Shown: piece after piece, positions 8,242-16,174 of the stretch
Layout of the letters: each line of letters begins with the position of its first letter
Position numbering within the stretch: the first letter of the stretch is position 1
Assembly: GCF_004912275.1 (NCBI RefSeq)
Contig: NZ_STGY01000021.1
Coordinates: 62,001-126,000, forward strand
Length of the DNA: 64,000 bases
Source: Glycomyces buryatensis
Lineage (GTDB): Bacteria; Actinomycetota; Actinomycetes; Mycobacteriales; Micromonosporaceae
Reading direction: 5' to 3'
Translations under genes and position numbers: made by a program
The notes under the pieces: generated by a model
Told to the model about the DNA's origin: nothing
What the model saw: only the letters and a program-made list of their open reading frames with translations
Databases searched by the model: none

Positions 8242-9165
8242 CTACCTCATCTTCGGGTCGAGGGCGTCGCGGAGCGCGTCGCCGAAGGTCGCGAAAGCGA
8301 ACACGGTCATGATCAGCAGCGCCAAGGGAATCCCGAACAGGTAGATGTAGCCGCCGCCGGCCCATTCGGTGCCCTTGGACAGCAGCACGCCCCAGCTGGT
8401 GGCCGGCGGCTGCACGCCGATGCCGAGGACGGCCAGGGCCGCCTCGGTGACGATGATGGCGCCGATGGAGGTCGGGACGACGGCCGTCACCGGCACGATC
8501 GCATTGGGCAGAATGTGGCGGAACATGATCCGCCGGTCCCTGGCGCCCAGGCATTTCGCGGCGACGACGTAGTCCAGGTTTTTCGTCTCCATGGTCGCGG
8601 CGCGCACGTAGCGGCAGAACTCCATCCACCCGAACAGGGACAGGGCGATGGCCGCCGGGGCGACCGTCTCTATGAGGTTCCCGCCCGAGCCCCGCTCGCG
8701 GAACAGGCTCAGCAGCAGGATCGCCCCGAGCAGCATCGGCACGACGATGAACACGTCCAGGGCCCGGGAGATGATCGTGTCGAGCCAGCCGCCGTAGTAC
8801 CCGGCCAGCAGCCCCAGCAGGAGCCCGATGATGACCGAGAAGATGATGACGCTGAGCGCCAGCACGATCGTGGGCCGGGTGCCGTGGACGATGGTGGACG
8901 CGAAGTCGCAGCCGAAGCCGTCGGTGCCGAGCGGGTGATCGCCGAAGAACCAGGTGTCGGGGCGCTGGCGGGCGTCGCGGCCGATGCAGCGGGCGGGGTC
9001 CTTGTCGGTGAACAGGGACGGGAACGCCGCCATCGTGAACACGAACAGCAGGATGACCGTGGCGATGATGACGTCGGGACGCTTGCGCATGGTGCGGAAG
9101 GCGTCCTTCCACAGCGAGGCCTGGGCGGCATCCGGCTCGGGGAGCGGGGCGGTCAGCTCACTCAT
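8242..9165 (-). CDS. Oligopeptide/dipeptide ABC importer, permease (OppC/DppC type)
   Basis: Integral membrane permease of 307 residues. The hydrophobic N-terminal helix (about 33-53), an exported loop with two cysteines (residues ~60-85), and five further helices follow the BPD_transp_1 plan. The EAA loop that contacts the ATPase reads AAKCLGARDRRIMFRHILPN near residue 196, with the conserved glycine in place. It forms the heterodimeric channel with OppB, which it overlaps by 8 bp. The C-terminus DALRDALDPKMR is the usual family ending. Confidence 0.93.
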   Translation of the reverse strand: MSELTAPLPEPDAAQASLWKDAFRTMRKRPDVIIATVILLFVFTMAAFPSLFTDKDPARCIGRDARQRPDTWFFGDHPLGTDGFGCDFASTIVHGTRPTIVLALSVIIFSVIIGLLLGLLAGYYGGWLDTIISRALDVFIVVPMLLGAILLLSLFRERGSGGNLIETVAPAAIALSLFGWMEFCRYVRAATMETKNLDYVVAAKCLGARDRRIMFRHILPNAIVPVTAVVPTSIGAIIVTEAALAVLGIGVQPPATSWGVLLSKGTEWAGGGYIYLFGIPLALLIMTVFAFATFGDALRDALDPKMR

Positions 9166-10168
9166 ATCGAATCCTCGGGTCGAGTGCGGCGTAGATGAGG
9201 TCGACCAGGAGGCTCACGACCACCACGACGATCGCGCTGATGGTGAGTCCGACGATGACCAGGTTCGTCTCCTGGCGCTGGACGGCGCCGAAGATCATGC
9301 GGCCCATGCCCGGGATGCCCATGACGCCCTCGGTGAGGACGGCGCCGGAGAGCATGAACGCGAACAGGTAGCCGACGCCGGTGACGATGGGGATCATCGA
9401 GTTGCGCACCACGTGCACGACCGTGATCCGCATCTGCTTGAGGCCCTTGGCCTTCGCGGTCTTGACGAAGTCGGAGCCGAGGTTCTCCAGCTGGCTCGCC
9501 CGGACCAGGCGGGTCAGGGTGGCGAGTCCGACCGAACCCAGGATGATGCCCGGGACGATGATCGTCGTCCATGGATAGTCGGGGTTGTAGTTCGGTCTGA
9601 ACACCTGGCCCATGAACGATTCGGTGTCCCAGATGCCCCTCGCCCACCTGGTGAGCGGGACCGCCACGATGTAGACGTAGGCCAGCAGGATCAAGAAGAC
9701 CGGGACCGAGTCGATGAGGATGGTCGTGCCGCGCACCGAGTGGTCGATCACCCGACCGTGGTGGCGGGCCGCCCAGGTGCCGAGGACCATCGCGAGGACG
9801 ACCAGGGTGATCGTGGAGAACACGAACAGCCGCAGGGTGTTGGGGATGTAGACGCCCAGCAGCTCGCCGACGTCGCGGTTGCCGTTGAGGGTCGTTCCGA
9901 AGTCGCCGGCGGCGTAGTTCTGGAGCCGTTCGATGAACGGCCGCACGCACGGATCTCCGGTGCGCTCATAGCAGGGGTTGTCGAGGTTGTACAGACGCTC
10001 GACCTGGGCCAGCATCGCCGGGTCGGGAGTGCGCTCCCCGCCGAAGAACAGCAACGCGGGATTCCCGCGGACCTGGACCGACAGGGCCATCAGGTAGTGC
10101 AGCAGGAACAGCACGATCCCCAGCGTGAGCAGGGCCTGGAGCAAGCGTCGAATGACATAGCGTCCCAT
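9158..10168 (-). CDS. Oligopeptide/dipeptide ABC importer, permease (OppB/DppB type)
   Basis: First permease of the importer, 336 residues, beginning MGRYVIRRLLQALLTLGIVL, the typical OppB opening. Six membrane segments are evident, with a large exported loop between the first and second (residues ~30-110) as in OppB. The EAA-type loop is near residue 225 (FVKTAKAKGLKQMRITVVHV). It begins 100 bp downstream of oppA; the gap carries a strong hairpin that may lower permease expression relative to the binding protein. It ends DLIYAALDPRIRYE, a family hallmark. Confidence 0.93.
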   Translation of the reverse strand: MGRYVIRRLLQALLTLGIVLFLLHYLMALSVQVRGNPALLFFGGERTPDPAMLAQVERLYNLDNPCYERTGDPCVRPFIERLQNYAAGDFGTTLNGNRDVGELLGVYIPNTLRLFVFSTITLVVLAMVLGTWAARHHGRVIDHSVRGTTILIDSVPVFLILLAYVYIVAVPLTRWARGIWDTESFMGQVFRPNYNPDYPWTTIIVPGIILGSVGLATLTRLVRASQLENLGSDFVKTAKAKGLKQMRITVVHVVRNSMIPIVTGVGYLFAFMLSGAVLTEGVMGIPGMGRMIFGAVQRQETNLVIVGLTISAIVVVVVSLLVDLIYAALDPRIRYE

Positions 10169-10203
10169 GAATATTCCGTTCTAGAGGACAGGTCGTTCAA
10201 GGC

Positions 10204-10249
10204 CCGCGGGCGGCTTAGGGGTGTTCAAGAACCCCTAGCCCGCCCGCGG
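10204..10249 (-). promoter_or_regulatory. Intercistronic hairpin between oppA and oppB
   Basis: Inverted repeat with two 19-base arms (10204-10222 and 10231-10249), 17 of 19 positions pairing, around an 8-base loop. It lies 20 bp after the oppA stop. In binding-protein operons such a hairpin often stabilises the upstream message or partially terminates transcription, giving more binding protein than permease. That role is inferred from position. Confidence 0.6.
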
Positions 10250-10268
10250 TACCCGTCTTCAGTTCGGG

Positions 10269-11939
10269 TTATTCGACGATTTCGATGTCGCGCAGTTCGG
10301 CGTCACCGCCCGGTCCGGCGTAGATCGGGTTGATGATCACGTTGTCGACGCGCTCGGTGTAGAAGAAGTTGATCGTCTCACCGAAGATCGGGATGCTCGG
10401 CATGTCCTCCGCGAGGATCATCTCGGCCTCCTGGTAGAGCGTCACGGCCTCGTCGATCGTCGCGGCCGCACCGGCCTCGGCGATCTTCGCGTCGTACTCC
10501 TCGTTCTCCCAGCCCTGGTCGTTGGTGGCGGCGCCGCCGCCGTAGATCGGCTCCAGGTAGTTCTCGTTCAGGTTGTAGTCCGGGCTCCAGCCGGAGCGGA
10601 ACGGACCGGTCACCGTGTGGTTTTCGCGGGCGCCGAGGAAGTCGGTCCACTCCATCGACACCAGCTCGTACTCGACGCCGATCGACTCGGTGATGGAGTC
10701 ACCGATCGCGCGGAAGATGTCGAGGTTGTCGCTCGCGTCGTTGACGACGATCTCCAGCTTCTCGCCCTCGGGCCAGCCGCCGGCCTCCTCGAGCAGCGCC
10801 GCGGCCGCATCGGGGTCATACGTGCAGTACTCGCCGCAGGCACCCTGGCCGCCACCGAGGATCGAGTCGGGGACCCAGGTGTCGAGCGGGTAGAAGCGGT
10901 CGGGACCGACGACGGTGCGAACGCCCTCGCGGTCGATCGCCATCGAGAGCGCGCGGCGCAGGTCGACGTCCTGGTACGTGTCCACGTACAGCGGGAAGCC
11001 CAGCATCAGCACCGACGGGTCGGGCTGCTGGATCCGGCGCTCGGCCAGTTCCTCGTCGTTGACGGCGGCCTCGTAGTCGGCCGCGGTGGGGCGGCAGACG
11101 TCGATGTCACCGGTCAGGAAGTCGGCCCAGCAGTCGCTGCCTTCGAGGTAGACCTTCCAGTTCACCCCGTCGATGGACGGCTTCTTGTCGCCGGCGTAGT
11201 CCGCCCAGGTGACGGCGGTGCCGCCGCTCTCGACGTTGTACTCCTCTTCGAACATGAAGGGGCCGTTACCGATCGGCTTCTTCTCACACGCCTCGGTGTC
11301 GGCCAGGCACTCCTCGGCGACCGGGTAGAACGCCTCGTAGCCGAGCATGGTCGGGAAGCCGATGAACGGCGCCGTCAGCTCGACCTGGAGGGTCAGGTCG
11401 TCGACGGCGGTCAGGCCGGACAGCTCGGTGACGTCGACGTCGGCGTACTCGGGAACCTCCGGGTCGGCCCACTCCTCAGCCGGGAGCGGTTCGGGGTTCA
11501 TCTCCTCGTAGCCCGCGATGGTCGCGAAGAAGTAGTTGAGCGGCAGCACGTTCGGGGCGTACGCGGTGCGGTTCCAGGAGCGGATGAACGCGTTGGCGTC
11601 CACTGCCTCGCCATTGTGGAAGGTCAGGCCGCTCTTGATCTTGATCGTCCAGGTCTGGTTGTCCTCGGACGTGATCTCCTCGGCTACGAGGTTCTCGGCC
11701 TCGCCGGTCTCGTTGTTGTAGTAGACGAGTCCGTCGTAGATGTTCTTCATGACGCGGTAGCCCTCGGACTCGCCAGATCCGCCGGGAATGAAGCTCCGCA
11801 CCTCGCCGATCTGCATATTGAGCATGCCGCCACCGCCGCCTTCGCCGTCGACGTCGCCTTCGTCGCCCGCGCATGCGGACGCCGTGAGGGCGAGCGTCGC
11901 GGCGGCCGCGGCGGCCACCGTCATTCGAATTCGTCTCAA
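10269..11939 (-). CDS. Peptide-binding lipoprotein of the ABC importer (OppA/DppA type)
   Basis: Extracytoplasmic substrate-binding protein (SBP_bac_5 family), 556 residues. I place the start at the TTG at 11939 because a GGAG lies 6 bases before it. This gives RRIRMTVAAAAAATLALTASAC, an ideal lipoprotein signal with the acceptor cysteine near residue 23. A gly-rich linker follows, then the family's LTFHNGEAVDANAFIRSWNR block near residues 116-135. It captures peptides and delivers them to OppBC. It leads the five-gene operon. An inverted repeat sits directly upstream of the ribosome site. Ligand range unknown. Confidence 0.92.
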   Translation of the reverse strand: MRRIRMTVAAAAAATLALTASACAGDEGDVDGEGGGGGMLNMQIGEVRSFIPGGSGESEGYRVMKNIYDGLVYYNNETGEAENLVAEEITSEDNQTWTIKIKSGLTFHNGEAVDANAFIRSWNRTAYAPNVLPLNYFFATIAGYEEMNPEPLPAEEWADPEVPEYADVDVTELSGLTAVDDLTLQVELTAPFIGFPTMLGYEAFYPVAEECLADTEACEKKPIGNGPFMFEEEYNVESGGTAVTWADYAGDKKPSIDGVNWKVYLEGSDCWADFLTGDIDVCRPTAADYEAAVNDEELAERRIQQPDPSVLMLGFPLYVDTYQDVDLRRALSMAIDREGVRTVVGPDRFYPLDTWVPDSILGGGQGACGEYCTYDPDAAAALLEEAGGWPEGEKLEIVVNDASDNLDIFRAIGDSITESIGVEYELVSMEWTDFLGARENHTVTGPFRSGWSPDYNLNENYLEPIYGGGAATNDQGWENEEYDAKIAEAGAAATIDEAVTLYQEAEMILAEDMPSIPIFGETINFFYTERVDNVIINPIYAGPGGDAELRDIEIVE

Positions 11940-11952
11940 GGGTCGCTCCAGA

Positions 11953-11986
11953 GGTGTGAGTTGAGGGTCGTGGGTTAACTCACACC
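11953..11986 (-). promoter_or_regulatory. Inverted repeat in the oppA leader
   Basis: Perfect 10-bp arms ggtgtgagtt (11953-11962) and aactcacacc (11977-11986), 14 bases apart, ending a few bases before the oppA Shine-Dalgarno. It could be a regulator's operator or an RNA hairpin controlling translation or stability. The sequence does not decide between them. Confidence 0.6.
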
Positions 11987-12096
11987 ATGGCGCACGGCAC
12001 ATCGAAAAGAAAGAGTGCGTTGTGAAATCGTTACTACAAGGACGACCACTGGAGACATTGCAGCGCCAATGTTAAGTTTGCATTGCCGTCCCAATC

Positions 12097-12113
12097 CCAA
12101 TCAGTGAGATTGG
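12097..12113. promoter_or_regulatory. Short inverted repeat upstream of oppA
   Basis: Arms ccaatc and gattgg, 5 bases apart, in the 207-bp gap between the PfkB-like gene and oppA. It may be an operator near the oppA promoter; it lacks a U-tract and is a poor terminator. Chance occurrence is possible at this length. Confidence 0.3.
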
Positions 12114-12146
12114 TGTTGCGGTAGTGAAAACCTGAGACTCCCGAGT

Positions 12147-12845
12147 TCATTCGGGCAACAGGTATGCCGATGCCTCCGCCGCCGCAGCGGCACCGTACGA
12201 CTCCTCCAGGCGACGCATGAAATCCACGGGATTGACCGTATATCCCTGCGGTCCAACCGATTCGAGTGCTATGACCGCCATCTGTCCGGCCACCTCGGCG
12301 GCCCGGCGCAATCCCATGCCCCACCCGATCGCGGCGAGCAGTCCCGCGGTCGCCGCCTCGGGCGCACCGGCGGGATCGATGACCCCGCGCAAGCGCGCGG
12401 CTCCTACGTGGACGCGATCGATGTCGTGGCCGACCACCTCGATGCCGTCGGCGTCGTCGGTGGTGATGCGAACCCGGACCTTGGCCAGGATCTGGTCGTC
12501 GGTGAGTCCCGTGGCGGCCTGGAGGAACTGGTAGCGCTCGCGGCTGCCCACCAGGAACTTCGCGCCCTCGATGAAGTCGACCGCCTCCGTCCCCTCCAGC
12601 CGACCGGGGTCGGCGCTGAAGTCGAGCCCCAGCTCGCGGGCCTGGTCGGCGTAGGCGAGCATGGCCTTCGGGTCGTCGGGGCCGATGTGCAGCAGCCCGA
12701 AGGTCCCGGTGCGCTCCATGACGTCGATGAGGTCGTAGTCGGCCCGGTCGGGTTCGAGGATGACCGGCGGCACGCCGAGCTGGGCGAGACCGTGGGCGAT
12801 GTACGCCGCGGTCTGGCCGGCGACGGCGGTGTTCAAGCTGTTCAC
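12147..12845 (-). CDS. Degenerate PfkB/ribokinase-fold protein, probably catalytically dead
   Basis: A 232-residue protein resembling actinobacterial adenosine/carbohydrate kinases of the PfkB family, normally ~320 residues. Recognisable parts are the helix equivalent to GGVAANIAxGLAQLG (here AVAGQTAAYIAHGLAQLG), FSADPGRLEG, a FLVGSRERYQFLQAATGL block and the C-terminal LESVGPQGYTVNP. The first ~50 residues of the family and much of the substrate-lid region are missing. The anion-hole/catalytic GxGD motif is replaced by DPAGAPEAATAG, with no aspartate base. Start: GTG at 12845 behind AAAGGTCC. It stands next to erpA, as intact kinases do in related actinomycetes. Confidence 0.65.
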   Translation of the reverse strand: MNSLNTAVAGQTAAYIAHGLAQLGVPPVILEPDRADYDLIDVMERTGTFGLLHIGPDDPKAMLAYADQARELGLDFSADPGRLEGTEAVDFIEGAKFLVGSRERYQFLQAATGLTDDQILAKVRVRITTDDADGIEVVGHDIDRVHVGAARLRGVIDPAGAPEAATAGLLAAIGWGMGLRRAAEVAGQMAVIALESVGPQGYTVNPVDFMRRLEESYGAAAAAEASAYLLPE

Positions 12846-12985
12846 GGTGAATGGACCTTTTCGGTCGGTGACGGCGGTGTGCCGGCGGAGGCCGGACACG
12901 GCACAGCCCGGCCGAGCGCACTCGCTATGGGGCGGCTTCGGCCGGGCCGGCGTTGATTCGGGGACTGCTTCCTTCGGCGAGAGGC

Positions 12986-13351
12986 CTAGTGGAAGGAGTC
13001 TCCGCAGGCGCAGCTGCCCTGCGCGTTGGGGTTGTCGATGGTGAAGCCCTGGGCGTCGATGCGGTCGGCGAAGTCGATGCTCGCGCCGATCAGGTACGGA
13101 AGGCTCATCTTGTCCACGATGACCTCGAAGCCGTCGTAGGACTGGATCACGTCGGCCTCGCGCTTGTCGGTGTCGAAGAACAGGCCGTAGCGCAGACCGG
13201 AACAACCACCGGGGCTGACCTCGACACGCAGGCGCAGGTTCTCCTCGCCCTCCTGCTCGATCAGGGTTTTGACTTTGCTGGCGGCCTGGTCAGTAAGCAC
13301 CACGCCGGTGGCGGTGTCCTTGACGTCCTCGGCCTGCTGGGTAGCGCTCAC
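12986..13351 (-). CDS. erpA: A-type iron-sulfur carrier/insertion protein
   Basis: A 121-residue HesB/IscA-family protein that carries a nascent Fe-S cluster to apo-enzymes. The three ligand cysteines are visible: one in SPGGCSGLRYG near residue 50 and two in GSCACGDSF at the C-terminus. It lies between the PfkB-like gene and the glycerate kinase gene on the minus strand, with a 119-bp gap upstream that should hold its own promoter. The nearby nadA product needs a [4Fe-4S] cluster and is a plausible client. ErpA is the likeliest subgroup. Confidence 0.92.
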   Translation of the reverse strand: MSATQQAEDVKDTATGVVLTDQAASKVKTLIEQEGEENLRLRVEVSPGGCSGLRYGLFFDTDKREADVIQSYDGFEVIVDKMSLPYLIGASIDFADRIDAQGFTIDNPNAQGSCACGDSFH

Positions 13352-13470
13352 AGTGCTAGCTCCCTTTGCTTGTGATCAACGGCGTCGATCGGGTCTCTTC
13401 GACCTGACAACAGTACCCAACGGGACTGAGCTCGTCTCTATTCCCGAGCGCTTGCGTGAGGGATCTGTGT

Positions 13471-14583
13471 TCAAGCCCGGTTGGCTATCCATTGGCGGGC
13501 GACTTGCTCTGCCAGCGCGCTCAGGCCCTGGGCCGGGGCTTTCATCGCCTTTGCGGCGCTGCCGAGCAGGTCGGTGACGGAATAGACACCGGCGAGGTCG
13601 GGGTGGGAGTCGACTTCCGAGCGTCCGGCGAGGACGAGGCAGGGCTTGCCGTGGGCGGCCGCGCCGGAGGCGACCTCGGCGGCGAGCTTGCCGCGCAGGC
13701 TCTGGGAGTCGAAGGAGCCTTCACCGGAGATGACCAGGTCGGCTGCGGCGATGGCGGCGTCGAGTCCGACGGCGTCGCAGGTGAGTCGGGCGCCGGATTC
13801 TCGGCGTCCGTCGAGCAGGTTGAAGGCGTAGCCGAGGCCGCCCGCGGCGCCGGCTCCCGGTTGTTCGGCGGCGTGGAGGTAGCCGATGTCCCGTTCGCAG
13901 ATCGAGGTGAAGACCATCAAGGCGTGCTCGAGCTGCTTCTGGTCTTCGGGTCGCAGGCCCTTTTGGGGTCCGAAGACGGCGGTGGCGCCGACCGGTCCGT
14001 GCAGGGGCGAGTCGACGTCGGTGGCGGCGATGAACCGGACGTCCCTGGTGCGGAGGTGGCCGTCGACGCTGGTGGCGGCGGCGAGGGCGGCTCCGCCGTA
14101 GCCGATGGGTTCGCCTGCTGCGTCGCGGAAGGTGTAGCCGAGGGCGGTGAGCATGCCGGCGCCGGCGTCGTTGGTGGCGGAGCCGCCGAGTCCGACGACG
14201 ATCTGCTTGGCGCCGGTCTCGATGGCGGCGGCGATGATGAGGCCGAGGCCGTAGGTGGTGGTGCGGCGGGGGTCGCGCTCGGCGGGGGTGAGGAGGTGGA
14301 GTCCGCAGGCGGCGGCGGATTCGATGTAGGCGGTGTCGCCGTCGCGGAGGTAGTCGGCCTTGACGGCGCGTCCGAGGGGGTCGAGGGTGTCTACGGTTCG
14401 CCTGGTGGCGGTGGGGATGGCCGCTTCGAGGACGTCGATGAAGCCGGGGCCGCCGTCGGCGAGGGGGAGCTCGGTGGCGGTGTCGTCGGGCCTTGAACGC
14501 AGCCAGCCTTCCGCGATGGAGGCGGCGGCCTCGGCGGCCGTGAGCGTTCCGGCGAACTTGTCGGGAGCTATGAGGATGCGCAC
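13471..14583 (-). CDS. Glycerate kinase (GK-I/GlxK family)
   Basis: Phosphorylates D-glycerate with ATP to a phosphoglycerate, feeding glycolysis. The family's N-terminal signature PDKFAGTLTAAEAA is at residues 7-20, ELPLADGGPGFID near 42, and the nucleotide-binding GLGGSATNDAGAGM near 137. Length (370 residues) is normal. The GTG at 14583 gives the canonical VRILIAPDKF start; the frame stays open upstream, but that region borders the insertion element. The TnpB element's right end is ~80 bp upstream, so the native promoter may have been altered by the insertion. Confidence 0.9.
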   Translation of the reverse strand: MRILIAPDKFAGTLTAAEAAASIAEGWLRSRPDDTATELPLADGGPGFIDVLEAAIPTATRRTVDTLDPLGRAVKADYLRDGDTAYIESAAACGLHLLTPAERDPRRTTTYGLGLIIAAAIETGAKQIVVGLGGSATNDAGAGMLTALGYTFRDAAGEPIGYGGAALAAATSVDGHLRTRDVRFIAATDVDSPLHGPVGATAVFGPQKGLRPEDQKQLEHALMVFTSICERDIGYLHAAEQPGAGAAGGLGYAFNLLDGRRESGARLTCDAVGLDAAIAAADLVISGEGSFDSQSLRGKLAAEVASGAAAHGKPCLVLAGRSEVDSHPDLAGVYSVTDLLGSAAKAMKAPAQGLSALAEQVARQWIANRA

Positions 14584-14664
14584 ACGAAAAGGGTAGTCGA
14601 TGCCCCGGAACTGCGTGTAATCGCTTGCCATCCCCAGGTGCACCTGCCGCCCGGACGTGCAACT

Positions 14665-14830
14665 TTGACCTCCTCCCCTCCGCGAACGGAGAGGATTTCA
14701 CATCTACCGGTAGGTCTCTCGACTGTCCGGTTCTGCACGGGTTCCTGCTTCTTCCCCATGACTGGGGGTTTCGACCACTGCCGACACTGAGCCGGTCTTT
14801 GATACACGGTCTCCACAGGCGTTTTCACTC
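14665..14830 (-). ncRNA. Candidate omega-RNA of the TnpB element
   Basis: In characterised TnpB elements the guide RNA covers the 3' end of tnpB and the right end, and its guide is the host sequence just past the element. Here the matching interval is about 14830 to 14665 on the minus strand, including the hairpin around 14671-14697, and the guide would start at 14664 (agttgcacgtccgg...). The assignment is purely positional; the 5' boundary is a guess. Confidence 0.35.
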
Positions 14831-16026
14831 TCCGCTCCCGGAAGCGTGTTCCGGGCCTTTCGGTGTCCAGCGGCGAGCTGTTCGACTTCAGCGATCAGGC
14901 GCAAGCCCTCCCGCAGGATATTGATTGCAGCGTTCACATCCCGGTCATGGACCGCACCGCATGCGGTGCACGTCCACTCCCGGATATGGAGTTCGTCCTT
15001 GCCCTTCGGCCCGGTCGTCGCCTCACACGCCGAGCAGATCTGCGTGGACGCGTAAAACCGGTCGACCGCGATCACGGTCCGCCCCGCTCTGGCGGCCTTC
15101 GCGGCCAGCACGCACAGGAACATGCCCAATGCTTGGTCGTGCACGCTCTTGCCGAGGTGCATTCCTTTGGTGGCCATGCCTTTGACATTCAACGTCTCCA
15201 CCGCGAGCACTTGGTTCTCGCGCACGAGGCGTGTCGTTTCCTGTTCGATGAAGTCGCGACGCTGCGCTGCGACCCTGGCATGGACCTTCGCCAACTTCAA
15301 GCTCGCCTTCCGGCGATTGTTCGAGTCCTGCTGTTTGCGGGACACTGCCCGCTGATATTTCTTGATCTTCCGCTCGGCCCGGCGCAGGAACTTCGGCGAC
15401 TCGATCCGCTTCCCACTACTCGTGACCGCGAACGCACTCAGGCCCAGATCGATCCCAACCACCGCGTCTTCCCCGAGACAGGGCAGCGGCGCGCCATCCA
15501 CGGCGACCACGAACGAGACGAAGTACTTCCCGTCGGCGGCCTTGATCACCGTCACACTCGACGGCCCTGACGGCAGTTCACGCGACCAGGCGACCTTGAC
15601 CTCACCGATCTTCGCCAGATACAGCTTCCCGTTCTCGCGCAACCGGAATCCATTTCGGGTGAACTCAGCCGACTGGCGCGCAGAACGCCGCTTGAATCGC
15701 GGCGGATTGACCCTCGGGCCCTGGCGTTTCCCTGACAAGAAGTCGAAGAAGTTTCCGAACGCGGCATACAGTTGCCGCATGGACTGCTGCAACGGCACAC
15801 ACGAAACCTCACCCAGCCACGACCGCTCCGGCCTCCGCTTCGCGGCCACCGTCACCGCAGTGGTCACCGCCCCGAACGCGGGCCGATCCTCACCCGCCTG
15901 GTAGGCGGCACGGAAGATCCGCAGCGCGTCGTTCCACACCGTGCGACAGCAACCGAACGTCCTGGCCAACATGATCCGCTGACCTGGTGTCGGATAGATC
16001 CGGTACTGATATCGGATGTGATTCAC
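14704..16026 (-). CDS. tnpB: RNA-guided endonuclease TnpB
   Basis: TnpB-family nuclease, ~440 residues. It opens HIRYQYRIYPTPGQRIMLAR, the OrfB helix-turn-helix block. The RuvC catalytic triad appears intact: Asp in VVGIDLGLSAF (~193), Glu in LAVETLNVKGM (~277) and Asp in HDRDVNAAINI (~362). The zinc ribbon between them has two cysteine pairs (CSAC and CTAC). TnpB nucleases cut DNA next to a TAM using an omega-RNA from the element's 3' end. The start is uncertain: GTG at 16026 fits the family, while the frame remains open to a GTG at 16062. It appears full length. Confidence 0.88.
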   Translation of the reverse strand: MNHIRYQYRIYPTPGQRIMLARTFGCCRTVWNDALRIFRAAYQAGEDRPAFGAVTTAVTVAAKRRPERSWLGEVSCVPLQQSMRQLYAAFGNFFDFLSGKRQGPRVNPPRFKRRSARQSAEFTRNGFRLRENGKLYLAKIGEVKVAWSRELPSGPSSVTVIKAADGKYFVSFVVAVDGAPLPCLGEDAVVGIDLGLSAFAVTSSGKRIESPKFLRRAERKIKKYQRAVSRKQQDSNNRRKASLKLAKVHARVAAQRRDFIEQETTRLVRENQVLAVETLNVKGMATKGMHLGKSVHDQALGMFLCVLAAKAARAGRTVIAVDRFYASTQICSACEATTGPKGKDELHIREWTCTACGAVHDRDVNAAINILREGLRLIAEVEQLAAGHRKARNTLPGAESENACGDRVSKTGSVSAVVETPSHGEEAGTRAEPDSRETYR

Positions 16027-16174
16027 TGTCACGCTCACGATAATAAAAACCGGGTGTGACACTTTCTGCGGCTAACGTGTCGAACAGACCAGTTGACACG
16101 GGACAGTCGAGCGAGCAATCAACTATGATTTCCTCCCCCAGTTTGAACACCGGGGTATCCATCAGGAGAAACAG

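Larger units (their letters stand above)
14665..16117 (-). mobile_element. Solitary TnpB insertion element (IS200/IS605 group, no tnpA)
   Basis: About 1.45 kb carrying only tnpB, between glycerate kinase and nadA. Proposed left end (minus-strand 5' side): immediately after TTGAT at 16122-16118, a motif known as the target/TAM of ISDra2-type elements. Proposed right end: TCAA at 14668-14665, just beyond a hairpin (about 14671-14697) of the type found at IS605-group ends. Known elements of this group have no terminal inverted repeats and make no target duplication, so the ends are inferred from motifs alone. No tnpA is in the window, so movement would need one supplied in trans. Confidence 0.6.

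Noticed and set aside
13721-14701. Long Arg/His-rich open frame in the glycerate kinase region
   Set aside because: It is an off-frame reading on the same strand as glycerate kinase, with Arg/His/Pro-rich composition typical of high-GC shadow frames.
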